NCBI RefSeq assembly: GCF_027409185.1
Contig: NC_084460.1
Location: 60,896,501 to 60,960,500 of the forward strand
From: Cynocephalus volans
Taxonomy: Eukaryota > Chordata > Mammalia > Dermoptera > Cynocephalidae
Length of the DNA stretch: 64,000 nucleotides
Direction of reading: 5' to 3'
Shown in pieces: positions 21,815 through 54,251 of this stretch; the first letter of the stretch is position 1; the number at the start of each line of letters is the position of its first letter. The translations under genes and the position numbers were made by a program. The notes beneath the pieces were generated by a model. The model was not told the origin of the DNA. It did no database searches and worked only from the letters and a program-made list of their open reading frames with translations.

Positions 21815-21992
21815 TGTTTTGTTTTTTTTTTAAAAGATGACCGGTAAGGGGATCTTAATCCTTGACTTGCTGTTGTCAGCACCACGCTCTTCAAGTGAGC
21901 CAACCAGCCATCCCTATATAGGGATCCAAACCCGTGGCTTTGGTGTTATCAGCACCACACTCTCCCAAGTGAGCCACGGGCCGGCCCTAGAT
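21815..21992 (-). repeat. CYN SINE dimer
   Basis: TSD is ACAGCTGAAGTTT on both sides. It carries TATATAGGGATCCAAACCC. Confidence 0.85.
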
Positions 21993-22138
21993 ACAGCTGA
22001 AGTTTGAACACTGCTTCAGGTCTGGTGCAGCACAGCAGCCCTGCCTTCACTCTGCTGTTACTCTTTGCCCATTCTCCCCATCTAATGCCAAACTGCCCTC
22101 CTGCTGATGGAATAAGACAGGATCCACATGTAGGTACA

Positions 22139-22231
22139 TTTTTTTTTTTTTTGAACTGGCTAGTAAGCACATCTGAACTCATGACCTTGGTGTTATAAGG
22201 CTGCACTCTAACTGAGCTAACCAGCCAGCCC
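22139..22231 (-). repeat. Monomer SINE
   Basis: It reads GAACTGGCTAGTAAGCACAT, then CTAACTGAGCTAACCAGCC on the plus strand. Confidence 0.78.
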
Positions 22232-22529
22232 AAGACACAATTATTGATCACTCTACTTAGGACCTGCAATCTGTCTAGGCATATTTTCCATCCAGGGGTT
22301 GCATATGGGTATTTTTGTCCAGTCAGACAGAGCTCCTTACAGAAACTTAAGGGCTGTAACCACATATATTTCTTCAATATTTTTCACCACAAATGTCAGT
22401 CTAAATCGTTAATGACAATTGCTTTTGTCTAACACTAAACTGTATCAACACTAGGACTGGCCCTTTACCCAGAATTCTCCTCAGGGGAAATGTGACTATG
22501 AAATGGATATTAAATAACAGGAAATTCTT

Positions 22530-22697
22530 TTTTTTTTTTTTAAAGGTGACTGGTAAGGGGATCTTAACCCTTGACTTGGTGTTGTCAGCACCACGCTCTC
22601 CCATGAGAGCTAACTGGCCATCCCTATACAGGGATCCGAGCCTGTGGCCTTGGTGTTATCAGCACCACAGTCTCCCAAGTGAGCCACAGGCTGGCCC
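22530..22697 (-). repeat. CYN SINE dimer
   Basis: TSD AATAACAGGAAATTCTT is found before the T-run and after GGCCC. Confidence 0.86.
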
Positions 22698-23049
22698 AAT
22701 AACAGGAAATTCTTACCAATGTTCCTAAGGGCAATCAGTGCTAGTTACAGAGGAAAGTGTATTTCAAGTCATACTCAAGTATTTCAGAACAAAGTGTCAT
22801 GCTGTCTGCTTTCAAATGCTTCCTAGCAACAAATATATACAGATATAGCAAATATTACAAATGTTATCTCTTAAGTCTAGGTGGTAAACACATAGGTGAT
22901 CAATGTACTAGTCTTAACTTTTCTGTTTAAAATTTTTCATAACAAAAAGTTGAAAAAATACCTCATACCACTGGTCTATCCTGCAGGTTTTAATGGTTTT
23001 TATAAATAAGCTTAAAAAATTAATAGTATCACTAAGAATGGCTTAGTGA

Positions 23050-23608
23050 TGCTCAACCCTTAGGTCTAACACACACCCCAAAATTCGTATATTGAAATTT
23101 AATCACAAATGTGATAGTATGAAGAGGTAGTGCCTTCAGGAGGTGATTAAGTCAAGAAGGTAGAGCTCTCATGAATGGGATTAAAGCCCTTATAAAACAG
23201 ACTTCAGAGAGCTGGTTGGCCCACACAGCATTAGTCCAGGGGAAGCAGCAACAAGGCACCATCTTGGAAGCAGACAGCAAGCCCGCAGCAGACACCAAAT
23301 GTTCCAGGGCCTTGTTCTTGGACTTCCTAGCCTCCAGAATTGTGAGAAATAAATTCCTATTATTTATTTATTTGTTTGTTTTTTGTGACCGGTAAGGGGA
23401 TTGTAACCCTTGGCTTGGTGTCGTCCGCACCGCACTCAGCCAGTGAGTGCAACGGCCATCCCTATATAGGATCTGAACCCACGGCGGGAGCGCCGCTGCG
23501 CTCCCAGCACCGCACTCTCCCATATGAGCCACGGGGTCGGCCCCCTATTATTTATAAATTACCCAGTCTTAAGATATTTTGTTATAGTAGCAGGAAAAGA
23601 CTAAGGCA
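23050..23608 (+). mobile_element. MaLR-type LTR (MST/THE1-like), split by a SINE
   Basis: It contains the familiar MaLR LTR string GAGGTGATTAAGTCAAGAAG, then CACCATCTTGGAAGCAG, GACACCAAATGTTCCAG, CTTGGACTTCCTAGCCTCC and GAGAAATAAATTCC. It ends near TTTTGTTATAGTAGCAGG. A SINE dimer sits at 23368-23543. Confidence 0.8.
23368..23543 (-). repeat. CYN SINE, GC-rich variant, in the MaLR LTR
   Basis: TSD CCTATTATTTAT lies at 23356-23367 and 23544-23555. Confidence 0.87.
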
Positions 23609-23715
23609 GTAGAATTTTAAGAAAAGGTTCTTCTGGTTAATTTAGCTTTCTGCTGAAGTGAAGGTTTGACAACACAACCTCTTTTTGTTTTGTTTCAAAG
23701 TATTCCCAAATTCTA

Positions 23716-23839
23716 GGGCCGGCCCGTGGCTCACTTGGGAGAGTGTGGTGCTGATGACAAGGCCACAGGTTTGGATCCCTATATAGGGATGGCCGGTTAG
23801 CTCACTTGGGAGAGCATGGTGCTGACAACACCAAGTCAA
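23716..23839 (+). repeat. CYN SINE dimer, 3' truncated
   Basis: It begins GGGCCGGCCCGTGGCTCACT and stops after CACCAAGTCAAG without an A-tail. Confidence 0.78.
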
Positions 23840-24429
23840 GACTCAAACAGGTACAATGAGCCTGACAATCTCTCACAGATGATTAAAGATTTTGCGGGGT
23901 CTCCTGCTGACTATTCTGAATAGCAAGATACTGTTCAGGACTGTAAAGATCAGTCACTGTCCAGCACAATAGTTGACCAGGCTTTGAATCTATACCACAG
24001 CATGCAGTTGCTTTAACAAGTAATTCCTTAGTATGAGTTGCTATTTTTTAAATCTGCTTTTAATGATAATGCTTGATAACTACGATTAGCGCCTAACTAT
24101 ACGCCAGATGCTTTACACTTTCAGGTAGCTTGCATAACTCCTGGCACATAGGTGGGCACACCAGTAAAGATGGTGGCATTACGCTATTTTGCCACCTAGC
24201 ATATACCTGCATTGTAACTTAGGGTTGACTGCCAACTCTGTTCTTTGCATTCCACTGCTTTGTACCAACTGGCACACATTACCTTCTCTCCTAAAAAACA
24301 ATTCTGCAGACTTAAGAAGTAAGCAATTTGGTTTGTTTTCACAGTCTGAATACCAGTATCAGTAAGCATGCTACCAAATTCTTATACTGCTTTCTGTGAA
24401 GCAAGCTGACATCACTTACCTACACTTGC

Positions 24430-24620
24430 TCATCTGCCTGAGATGCCAATAACAGCTAACATTTATTGGGATATACTATATGTCAGACACCTCTTGGCTC
24501 TTTATAATAATTTTCTCATTCAATCCTTTGAAAACATCCATGGGGTATATATGATTATTATCCATATTTTACAATTGAGAACATTAACGAGGCTCAAAGA
24601 AGTAAAGTTGACCAGGGATA
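24430..24620 (+). repeat. MIR fragment
   Basis: AACAGCTAACATTTATTGGG, TCTCATTCAATCCTTTGA and CCATATTTTACAATTGAGA are the MIR core. Confidence 0.65.
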
Positions 24621-24700
24621 AAAAGATTATTTCCTCTCAACATTGATCAATACTTGTTACTTACAAACCATGTTATTTCAGAAATTAAAAGAATTTATAA

Positions 24701-24880
24701 GGGCTGGCCTGTGGCTCACTCGGGAGAGTGTGGTGCTGGTAACACCAAGGCCACGGGTTCGGATCCCTACATAGGGATGGCCGGTTAGTCCACTTGTGAG
24801 AGCATGGTGCTAACATCACCAAGTCAAGGGTTAAGATCCCCTTACCAGTCATCTTTTAAAAAAATTAAAAAATAAAAAAT
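24701..24880 (+). repeat. CYN SINE dimer
   Basis: TSD AAAAGAATTTATAA lies at 24687-24700 and 24881-24894. Confidence 0.87.
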
Positions 24881-24956
24881 AAAAGAATTTATAAATAAGA
24901 ATACTCTATTTTTGCCTTAGTCAGTAGCTGACATAAAACTATCATGACATTTATTT

Positions 24957-25068
24957 ATTTATCTATCTTTTTCTTTTTTTTTGACAGCTGTCCGGTACAG
25001 GGATCAAACCCTGGACCTTGGTGTTATCAGCACCATGCTCTAACCAACTGAGCTAACTTGCTCAGTTT
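24957..25068 (-). repeat. Monomer SINE
   Basis: ACAGCTGTCCGGTACAGGGA and CTAACCAACTGAGCTAACTT are its inverse ends. Confidence 0.78.
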
Positions 25069-25689
25069 TGACTTTTAAAGCCAACTTTGTTCTTTCCCCA
25101 ACTTTTTCCTTGGATCATGAATTCATGTAGAGCCAAGCGCCCAAAATTAAAACCCCCAAACTGTGAAGAAAACAGGCACATTTCTCTTTGGGAAAATCAA
25201 AGCTAGAATGTTTAGCTATTGGTATTTCCCCTACCTAGCCACAGACTGAATGATTTCACTGTAGCAACTCAGGAAGAAGGAGACTCCCTGCTTCCAAATT
25301 ACCCCCATCATAGAACACCTATTATAGAAGGGCAAGCCAAAGGTTTGACAAGATGCCCCAAGGGGAAACCTCAAAGTGTTCAGACCTTCAAGTCTGGCCT
25401 ACACAGGAAGCATCTTTTTTTTTTTTTTTTTTTTTTTTAAGGGTGACAAAATGAGTTCTTCAGGACCACTTACTCCAAATTCACATTCTGCAAGGCAGCC
25501 CAAGAAAAAAAGGCAAAGTATCTGTCTACCTCAAGGCGATGGGCCCACAAAACTTAGACGTCGTTCCTAGGTGTGACTGCTTCCCAGGGCATGCTTCCTC
25601 CTGGCTCCTGGGTTAGGCACTCTGATGCCAAGTCTCTCTTAGTCATCAACATTCTCATCCTTTCTTTAAGAATTTCAAACAGTGATACA

Positions 25690-26136
25690 AGTCTGCTTTA
25701 ATTCTTACTTCTGCATCTAGGTAAGACAGTTCATTCCCTATACAAGTTTTCTATGTTCTAGTCTAGTTTCAAAAACTATAAACACATTGAAATTAAAACA
25801 TGAGATATTAGGAATAAAAAATAAAATGGGGGCCAAAAACCACAGTATCAGGTAGTCAATAGCATGGCTTCACATCGCCCCACCCCACCCTTCCCGGAAG
25901 CATGTACAGGAAGCCACAGGTAGTCACTGCAATGCCAATCCAAGATTACATGGTCAGTATGGTCTAACAGTCACATTTGAAACAGCAATCTAAACCAACA
26001 CCAAGCTGGAGTGTTCTCTCCACAGGAAGACCAACTGTTTTCTACAGTAGAATGTCTGTGCAAGTCAGCCCCAGACCCTGGGAAGGTGGTACTGTGCTGG
26101 GGATGTGGTTCCCTCAAGCAGTGTGATGTTTGGAGA
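25690..26136 (-). other. POLR2D: POLR2D 3' UTR with candidate ATTAAA poly(A) signal
   Basis: No AATAAA occurs on the minus strand within about 550 bases of the stop codon. An ATTAAA variant sits at 25702-25697 and would give a 3' UTR of roughly 0.45 kb. A longer UTR ending further left cannot be excluded. Confidence 0.35.
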
Positions 26137-39006
<12,870 letters not shown>

Positions 39007-39654
39007 CGCTGCGCCGAGCACCACCACAAACACCGCCGGAAGCGGAAGCACGGAAGCGCCGGCTCCGGCCACGGAGAGGGCGTGGTCTGGGGCGGGGCGG
39101 TGGGCGGGGCCAAGGAAGGCGGCCGGGGAAGACGGAGGGACGGTTCCGGCGGGCGGGGAGAGGGGATCGGGGTGGCGGGGTACCTGACGTTCCCTGTCCG
39201 CGTGGGAGAAACCGTGCTCCTTCTCTTCTCCAATACGTCCTGGGACTGTCGCCAGGCCTTTCTGGGCGGAGGAAGGGACGACATGAGATGCAGGAATGCG
39301 CTAAGTGACGGACCCAAGGAACCCCCTTTGATGGTGAGCTGGGTAGGTGACTCCGAAAGCGTACAGTGGAATTTCTCTCAGTGACTTAAACGTTTTTAGT
39401 TTGATTGATTTATAGTGGATTATCTAATACTCCTGAGCACGTGGACAATAATATTGAGAGGCCTTTAACACATCTGTTGGAACATTTGGGTGATACGTAG
39501 AAAATTAAGCAAATGAAAAATGATGCTCTGTTCAACTCCAGAGAATACAAAAGGTTGTACAATAAAGGAAATAATCATAGTGCACTTCTTGGCTCACGAG
39601 TGAACAATATTTAGGTCATAATGTAAACTGTTGATTTAATAAAAAATGAATTGA

Positions 39655-39827
39655 AAGGCCGGCCCGTGGCTCGCTTGGGAGAGTGTGGTGCTGGTAACAC
39701 CAAGGCCACGGGTTCGGATCCCTATATAGGGATGGCCAGTTAGCTCACTTGGGAGAGCGTGGTGCTGACAACACCAAGTCAAGGGTTAAGATCCCCTTAC
39801 CGGTCATCTTTAAAAAAAAAAAAAAAA
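39655..39827 (+). repeat. CYN SINE dimer upstream of POLR2D
   Basis: TSD GAATTGA lies at 39648-39654 and 39828-39834. Confidence 0.85.
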
Positions 39828-41164
39828 GAATTGAGGTATTACCAGACAAGAATATGTATTCCTTTGATTTATAAATACAATAAGTTTTACAAAATTAATT
39901 GCCGTGTATCTCTTCCCAGAAGGAATGTATTGAGTAAAATACTAGTACCTTATATAGTATTGGCAGCGCTTGTAACTATTTCAAAGTGCTTTCCTGTACA
40001 GTTCATCAGAGTCACAGGACAGATGTCCTGAGGAGTCCTTGGTCCTGCAGCAGCTTGGTGGCGGGGAGTGTTGGGCTCTTTCTTCCATTTATTTATCCCA
40101 CAGGTCATTGCAGAGCACTTACTACTTGTCGGACCTTACAATGCACTGGCCCAAGGCCTAACTGAGTATCCAACGCTTGGTATCATCTGCACACACACAG
40201 CAGGAAATAAGCCAATAGATGAAAAGAGAAGAAAGGAGAATAACAATTTATATAGTGGTGTTTGTCCACAACATTTTCTTTCAGGAAGTTATTATAAATA
40301 CTTATGTGGGAGAAGGGGGAGGGGGACAGTAAGAGTCTGGCTAATGGACATAAAATTGCAGCTAGATAGGAAAAAATTACTTCTGTTGGTGTACGGTGGG
40401 GCCAGGCATGTATAATTAACAATAAGTTACTGCATGTTATCAAACAACTAGAAGAGAGAAGATCAAATGTTCACATCACAAAGAAATGATTAAGTTTTGC
40501 AGTGATGTATATGCTAATTACCCTGTTTAGATCATCACACATTGTATACATATATTGAAATATAACTCTGTATTCCATAAATACGTTCAATCAATATGTT
40601 TCAATAAAAATTTTTAAAATAAATTAATAAATAAAAATACTTATGTGGGAGGCCTGGGGGTTAAAAAGATGAATCAGGCATAGACCTGTCCCCACAAGGT
40701 GCTCACTAAGAGTAGTCAATACAAGATCTGACAAATGGTGTGAAAGAAAGTCAAAGAAAGCTCTATGGAAGGATACAGAGTAAGATCACTTCTAGCTGTG
40801 GGGGGTGGGGGGCAGTACACCTCAGGAAGATCTGGGGAGGAAATGCACTGGAGTCAAACAGAAAAGCCAGTACATAAGGGGAATATTTACTCTTTAAGGC
40901 AGATTCGTATTTCATTGTCCTGAAATGTCATTTTCATTATATCATTCTTGGGAAATAAAGGAAAATACTGTAATGATAGAAACCTTATATAAACATGTTT
41001 TCTATAATATATTTTTCATTAATGTTGCTATATCATTTTTTTCAACCAGAAGAAAAACTCTCACCTTTTATAATCTTTTAGAGTGCTTCTCAAAGAACCC
41101 TTTGTGGGCTGAACCACTCATGGTTTCTACCTGGACACAATGTTCTGTCTTTAAAATGGAATGA

Positions 41165-41205
41165 TACAAATCCCAGTACTGGCCAGCTGCCAAACAAGAG
41201 AGAGA
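41165..41205 (+). repeat. Monomer SINE 3' fragment
   Basis: CAAATCCCAGTACTGGCCAG and a GAGAGA tail are all that remains. Confidence 0.55.
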
Positions 41206-41559
41206 GAGACAAAGAGAAAGAGAATGATGACGTTTCCCAGTCCTCCATACATTCAAAGTTAATATACAGAATCTTCCAATGTCAGTTATTCTCCCATAAA
41301 TTAAAAAAAAAAAAAAATTGCCACCTGCTGTAGGCAGTCTGCTGGTAAATACTACAAAGGAAGCCAAAGGAACAAACAGGTACCAGGTGATTGTGTACCA
41401 TTCACATGTAACCCTCTCACTTTTGGTATTGATACAGTCTCTAGAGAAAGAAAGGTATGGAGTCTATGGGGGTTTTGTGTGATTCTGCAAAGAGCCCTTG
41501 ACATACAGATATGAGGACCTCCAGAAGGTTGTCCTGAGAGTCCTAGACTTTTCAGGCCT

Positions 41560-41780
41560 GTCTGGTCCCTGGGAGTGTGACCTGAGAGGGCTTGTCCACC
41601 CTGTCATGCTGTGCTGGCAAAGTTGTCTGCCTCTCCCTTAGAAGCCCTCCCTCCTCAAGGTCACGCTGCCTTACTTCAGCACCCATTTCTCTCAGGAAGC
41701 CTGTTCTGACTTGGAGAGCTGAGCTTCACCTCCTCTCTCATGCCAAGAAGTTTAAGGTTCCATAGGGTTTGATGCTTGCC
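41560..41780 (+). mobile_element. Probable L2 fragment
   Basis: CTCCTCAAGGTCACGCTGCC and AGGAAGCCTGTTCTGACTTG fit the L2 3' region. Confidence 0.45.
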
Positions 41781-41789
41781 TCATTGTTC

Positions 41790-42030
41790 CTATCTACACC
41801 CAGCACTGGATGATGATCCAGATAACCACAGCCATTGCACCGTGTGCTGGGGCCTACGCAAAGTATTTCCAACAGGCTACCTTGGAGATTTGCACTTTTG
41901 TAACAAAGCAGGAAACTAGGCTCAGAGTAGTAACACTTGTGTGCCTCATAAATGGCAGGACCAAGATTTGAGCGTAGGCCTATTGGACTTCCAGCTTGTG
42001 AAGATTCCAGTTGTCAGCCGCCCTGAGTTA
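41790..42030 (+). repeat. MIR fragment
   Basis: GCAGGAAACTAGGCTCAGAG and GGCAGGACCAAGATTTGAG are typical. Confidence 0.6.
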
Positions 42031-42155
42031 TTTCTTTGGTTGGGAGCCAGGGTGGGATCAAAGAATGCCATACGGGGTTTGGAAGATGGCCTGTCTGATT
42101 GGTGGCAGGGACTTGAATGACTACTGGGAGAACTTCAGACCTCTCTCCTCCTCCG

Positions 42156-42222
42156 TGGTGTAGTATACACCAAGGTCAAGGGTTTGAATCCCTGCACCAG
42201 CCAGCCGCCAAGAAAAAAAATT
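42156..42222 (+). repeat. Monomer SINE 3' fragment
   Basis: CACCAAGGTCAAGGGTTTGA is followed by GCACCAGCCAGCCGCC and an A-tail. Confidence 0.68.
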
Positions 42223-42893
42223 GAAGGGGGTCACTTGTTTTTCAATTTGCTACGGCACACAGAACTTGTATGTGTAGAAACAGCAAGTAAGCAGGAAGAG
42301 ACCCTACAATCTTTGAGCTTCGTTTTACAGTGAGGAAAACAGATTCAAAAGGGATAAGACTTGCGTGACGTTCCTCAGGACACTACTCTGGTTCTTTGTA
42401 CAGTATTGGTTCAGAATCAAGTCCTTCAAGTAAAATTTATCACCTAACCCTGACAGCATGTTTATCTGTAGCCACGTGCTTGAGTTTTGCTAAGCGCAAG
42501 GGATTCAGAATTGTCAAGATTCTACCTCCCTAAAAATAAGAACTTAAGCTGAAGACTGACAATCCCAGTTAAGTGAAAGTTTGTATGTTTGAATAATGAC
42601 TCTACCATTTTCTCCAAACCCATATCATCATTTCTGGGCCATCCCCAGAGAATAAACTTTTCTGGTTAGGTCAGACCACACCAGTTATGTCTCAGGGTCT
42701 TTGCTTGAATTAACATCACCAAATGATATCTTAAATTTGAGCATGCCCCCCCCTGCCCCCTTTCAGAGTTTTTAGCTTTTTTGGCAAGGTCAGTTTCATA
42801 TGAAAATGAACCTTCTGGAAAAATCCAGATTTTTAAGTGTTCATGGATGATAGCTCAGGAAACTTGGCTCTAAAAAATCAGTGGTGGACTGCC

Positions 42894-42932
42894 GCCAGGC
42901 TAGTTCAGTCGGTAGAGCATGAGACTCTTAAA
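42894..42932 (+). pseudogene. tRNA-Lys(CUU) 5' half retropseudogene
   Basis: The sequence matches the 5' half of tRNA-Lys through the D arm (TAGTTCAGTCGGTAGAGC) and anticodon loop (CTCTTAA), then stops at the anticodon stem. Near-repeats AAAAATCAGTGGTGGA (before) and AAAAACCAGTGGCAGA (after) look like a decayed target-site duplication, suggesting retroposition of a tRNA fragment without a poly(A) tail. Confidence 0.65.
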
Positions 42933-42945
42933 AACCAGTGGCAGA

Positions 42946-43018
42946 GGGGAATTAGCTTAAGTGGTAGAGCGCTTGCTTAGCATGCAAAAGGTAGCAGGAT
43001 CGATTCCCACATCATCCC
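42946..43018 (+). pseudogene. tRNA-Ala(AGC) pseudogene
   Basis: This full-length tRNA-like sequence begins GGGGAATTAGC, with anticodon loop TTAGCAT (anticodon AGC) and T-loop ATCGATT. The A and B boxes are recognisable. Pairing fails at one anticodon-stem pair, two T-stem pairs and two acceptor pairs, and there is a wobble at position 3-70. It is therefore probably non-functional. It lies 13 bases after the tRNA-Lys half. Confidence 0.7.
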
Positions 43019-43329
43019 CTCCTTCCTCCCATTTCCAGACTACCAATGGTATCTGGTGAATACATTAACTGGATTTACCTCTCAGAACCACTCCCTTGTG
43101 TACTTCCATGCTAGGTTAAAAAAAAGAAATGAAATTTAAAAAGTGGCATTGCCACCAACCACAGAAATACATTCAAGTACAAAGTTACTGGGGGTCATAA
43201 GCACCACACAAAACAGGCAGGTTAACTGAATACTATCTGGTTGGCTGTCCTCAAAAGTAAAACTGACCACTATTCCATATAATTCAAGTCACGTTTTTTT
43301 TTTTTTTTTTAAAAAGAAGCAGGACAAAG

Positions 43330-46300
43330 AATAACTTTTACCCATTATGATTTATTCTCTACAATACTTCATTAAAGAGTTCAATGATTTGCACTCAGAA
43401 GTTATATAGCCAAGAGGCAACCAAGTGTAATACAAAGAATTGGTCTGAAGTCTTTGCACTGAAGGCCATACAGTCTCTTGCTTCAGAGAAATAAGAACAA
43501 AAATAAACAGAAAGAACACATAAAGAGCTCCCTAGGCTCCAGAATCCCAATAGAAAATAACAGCAACAGTTAGTGAAATTGTAGATAACATATCATGGAA
43601 AACAGATCTTGTGGAAAATATTAAAATTAACACCCAGGACTTCTTTTGTATAGATGATTTTTATTATAAACAACAAAATATATGTAATGTCTCAACTACA
43701 AACCTTTCATGTTGAAAAGATCTCTAACATGAGTTGTTTTAATACTATGAAGAGAAAAAGTTTAAGAATCTCACAGTGGAAACAATCCAACGCTGACAAA
43801 CTCTAGTGATCAAAGACATTCTCTTTTAGTTAATGTAAAACAAAGACAATTCATAATTACAGAGAGAATGTCCTAGCTGTGGGTATCATGAGACAAGCCA
43901 ACTTTCCAGACCAAAAGGCACTCACAGCTAGGGATTAAACGAACTCCGAACCAAGCCAGCGAGGTTGGGCTGGTTCCTTGAAAACAGTGGTTACCTACTG
44001 TACAGCTTGAGCAACCCAAGGACAAAAGAAACTCAGCAGAAAATATTCCCTTTTCTTTAAGCCCACCACTGTCACACATGTACTGGCCACCCTCATCACT
44101 GCTTTGGTGAGCATGTGGAAGGCAGTTGAGTTCCAGTTCAGAGCTGTTATCTCCCTATGCAAAGCTGCCACATGGATGATCCAAACTTGGTATTTTTCCT
44201 GAGAGCCACCTGCCACACATTTTCACGAGGTGACCATGACTATACACTCCAGGCTGCTTCCAGACTAGGCCCTGTTCAGGATGGACGGACAGTGCCCATC
44301 CCTTATGGGGCTGAATAATTTTCCTTGATCAATTCCTGAGTCCCCTTACATCAAGAGGAACTCGAGCACTTCCACTGCCAGACTTGTGTGGGACCACAAG
44401 GGAATGTGCAGGGAGTTAGCCTTCTTCACTCCAAAAACCACTGAGCCCACTTCAGTGTAGTGCTGGGCATAACCAGCCTGATTCTTGTGCACTGATTTTT
44501 TTCCCCCATTTCTTGGGTTTTTAAATTTTCTGTTCATTTTCTTAAATGGCAGGTATCCTACCCCACCCTCAATAAAATAAAATAAAAAATGTACTATACA
44601 TTGGGGAAGACAAATAGGGCAACATTTCTACAAGAAAAAATAGGTTTGAGGAGCATGGCACTGTAAATGCTTGCATGACCAGTCTCACTGAGCGCGCTCA
44701 GGGGTGAAAGTTTAGCACCAATTTTTTTGCTTTTTTAACCTTTAGAAATTAAATACAACTTTTAACATAGAATACTTGAACAGTAATGAGTGTAGCCCTA
44801 TGTATCAATACTGTTGCACAAACTGGAGGTGGGTGGTTTAGTCCAGAGCTGACCACCCTGACATCAATCGGTGGCACCTAAGAGGAACTGTTGCCACATC
44901 TATTTGTAACAGGACACTTATTATTCTCAGCAGCAGGAAATCATGAAACGACCCCTTCATCTTCATTTACATTGCAAGGGAAACGTGGCAGGCTGCGAGA
45001 ACCCAGCACTGCAGTGAGGGGGGATGCAGCCTAGGCACCCTGATGTCACCCATGTTTTCCTCACACGTCCCAGGTCTTCAAGAGCAGCACAGGACGGTGC
45101 CAAGCAATCCCACTCACCCTCACCTCACCCATTCCTTCCAAGAAACTTGACAGCGATGCCTAGAAACAGCATGCGTCCTTTCTTAGATTGTGCCCCCACT
45201 TCCCCACCCCCCACCCCAAACCTGGCAGAAGAAAACTCAAAAGATCTTTTGACTTGAGTATTTGCCCATTTCGGAAAGCCACACCACCATCACATAAACT
45301 TTAAAAAATAAGTTAAATCAAAACATCATGTTCACTGGGTGGTCACCGAATCCACCTCGAGTTCTCTAAGCATGTTGTTGAAAACCAGTGTATCGTCCTT
45401 AGGATCCTTTCTTCCAACTGGCCACCTCTTCCCTGTGAATCACTTTAGCAGTGCCTTTGTGACAATGTTTTCAAAGCATCTTCCAAGTCCCCTAGTTCTA
45501 CAACTTTGCGACCAAATGAGTTAAGATAGGCAAGAGGGAGGAAGAACTTGCTGACAGCTATTTGGAAATCAGCAACAATGGAAGGGGGAAATATGTCACA
45601 TGAAAGTTTGAATGACCTAGAATAAAATGAGCTATTTGGAATTTTGCCCTCGTGGGCTGAAGATTCCTAGCATGTTAGGAAAGATAAAGATTCACTTTGT
45701 TTAATTACACAGCTTTGTTCTAAAGTCCTGTAAAGGACTGAAACATCAAGCCTTCCCACTTCTACAGGCAAACCAGAAAAAGGAATTTCCCTTCTTTAAG
45801 GTCCCTTGGGATGTTTGCCGGGAAAGAAAACCAACTTGGAGACCCTGGATTCTCTCTTATGATCATGTGTCCTCCTAAAGCCCAACCCAACTGCTTGTTT
45901 GTACATCAATGCTTCTGAGAACCTAGATCCAGCTATAGGCACTGCTACCAGTAGAGAGTGAGGTAGCCGGTGGTAAGGAAAAGGTCTCTCCTTTCACACT
46001 TGCATGCAGCAATGGCATCAGGACCTCCCGTGGGCATCTCCATTCCATTCCTCAGCAGGCTACACACCACAGGGCTCTGTTCAATACCAGAAGACTCAAT
46101 GCAGTAAGTGCCAGAAAATCCAACTGACAGTGGGATGAGAATTAAAACCTTCACGGCTTATTGAGCAATGAGATCTGCAACGCCATCCAAAGGGCTTCCG
46201 ATCTTGAAGTGGGTCTCTGTCCAGGAGCCTCAAAGGACTCATGGTGCCCACGTTCAACCCTAACATGGCGTCCATTTATGAAGTATAGAGGTTGTGATCA

Positions 46301-46802
46301 ATTCTTGGTATGCAATAAACTGGAAGTTTAAAAAAAAGGAATTTAAAACAACCTAAAAATGTTTCTTGTTGGTCTCCGTTGCCCAGACTGCCAGGGGAAT
46401 ACACCTACTTGATCTGGGGAGGCTGAAGGGGTGTGTGTGGGGTAAGCCTTCATGGATCATCAATTCCAGCTTCCAGTGTGTGGCCAACACACATGGCAAA
46501 TCACCAGATAAAGTCTTCTGAACCCACACAGTAATTCTCCTAGTCATGGAGGAGCCCCAATCCAACGGAACCCCATATTGAGGAAAAGCTGAAATAAGGC
46601 TTGGGCCCCTCAAGTTCTGTTTCATTCAGTGTAACCCCACCCCACCCCTCAGTCAGTGGGAGGCAGGCTTGGCAACGGAAGCTAGCATCATAAAATGGTG
46701 CAGTAATAGAAGTAACTGGACCAGGAAGAGGAGGCATCTGCTCCAATGATGTCATAGCCATTGGTGGCCACAGGGGGGTGGGACTGGTCATGCAGCCGTG
46801 TG
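43330..46802 (-). other. AMMECR1L: AMMECR1L 3' UTR with two candidate poly(A) signals
   Basis: After the stop there is about 3.4 kb without a single SINE or L1, unusual in this window, as expected for exonic UTR. Minus-strand AATAAA motifs occur at 43665-43660 and 43356-43351. The second would give the longer UTR, with cleavage near 43330. Open frames inside this stretch are short and have no family match. Confidence 0.6.

Positions 46803-54251
<7,449 letters not shown>

Larger units (their letters stand above)
2041..25690. other. Intergenic repeat-rich region WDR33 to POLR2D
   Basis: No host gene is seen in 23.6 kb apart from the SRSF9 pseudogene. Stretches with nothing I can name are 4.05-4.6, 5.15-5.55, 6.1-6.65, 7.8-8.15, 9.4-9.7, 11.13-11.34, 17.7-18.2, 20.45-21.1, 22.7-23.05, 23.85-24.4 and 25.1-25.7 kb. 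Confidence 0.65.
39271..43020. other. Intergenic region POLR2D to AMMECR1L
   Basis: About 4 kb lies between the POLR2D promoter and the AMMECR1L 3' end. It holds one SINE dimer, an L2 and a MIR, small SINE fragments and the two tRNA pseudogenes. The rest (39.85-41.15 and 42.25-42.87 kb) shows no gene. Confidence 0.7.

Noticed and set aside
39082-39384. Possible divergent gene at the POLR2D promoter
   Set aside because: The frame is Gly/Arg-rich from CpG-island sequence, with no matched protein; I know of no divergent gene at this locus in human.
42946-43018. Functional tRNA-Ala gene
   Set aside because: Two acceptor and two T-stem mismatches and no clear T-run terminator just after it.
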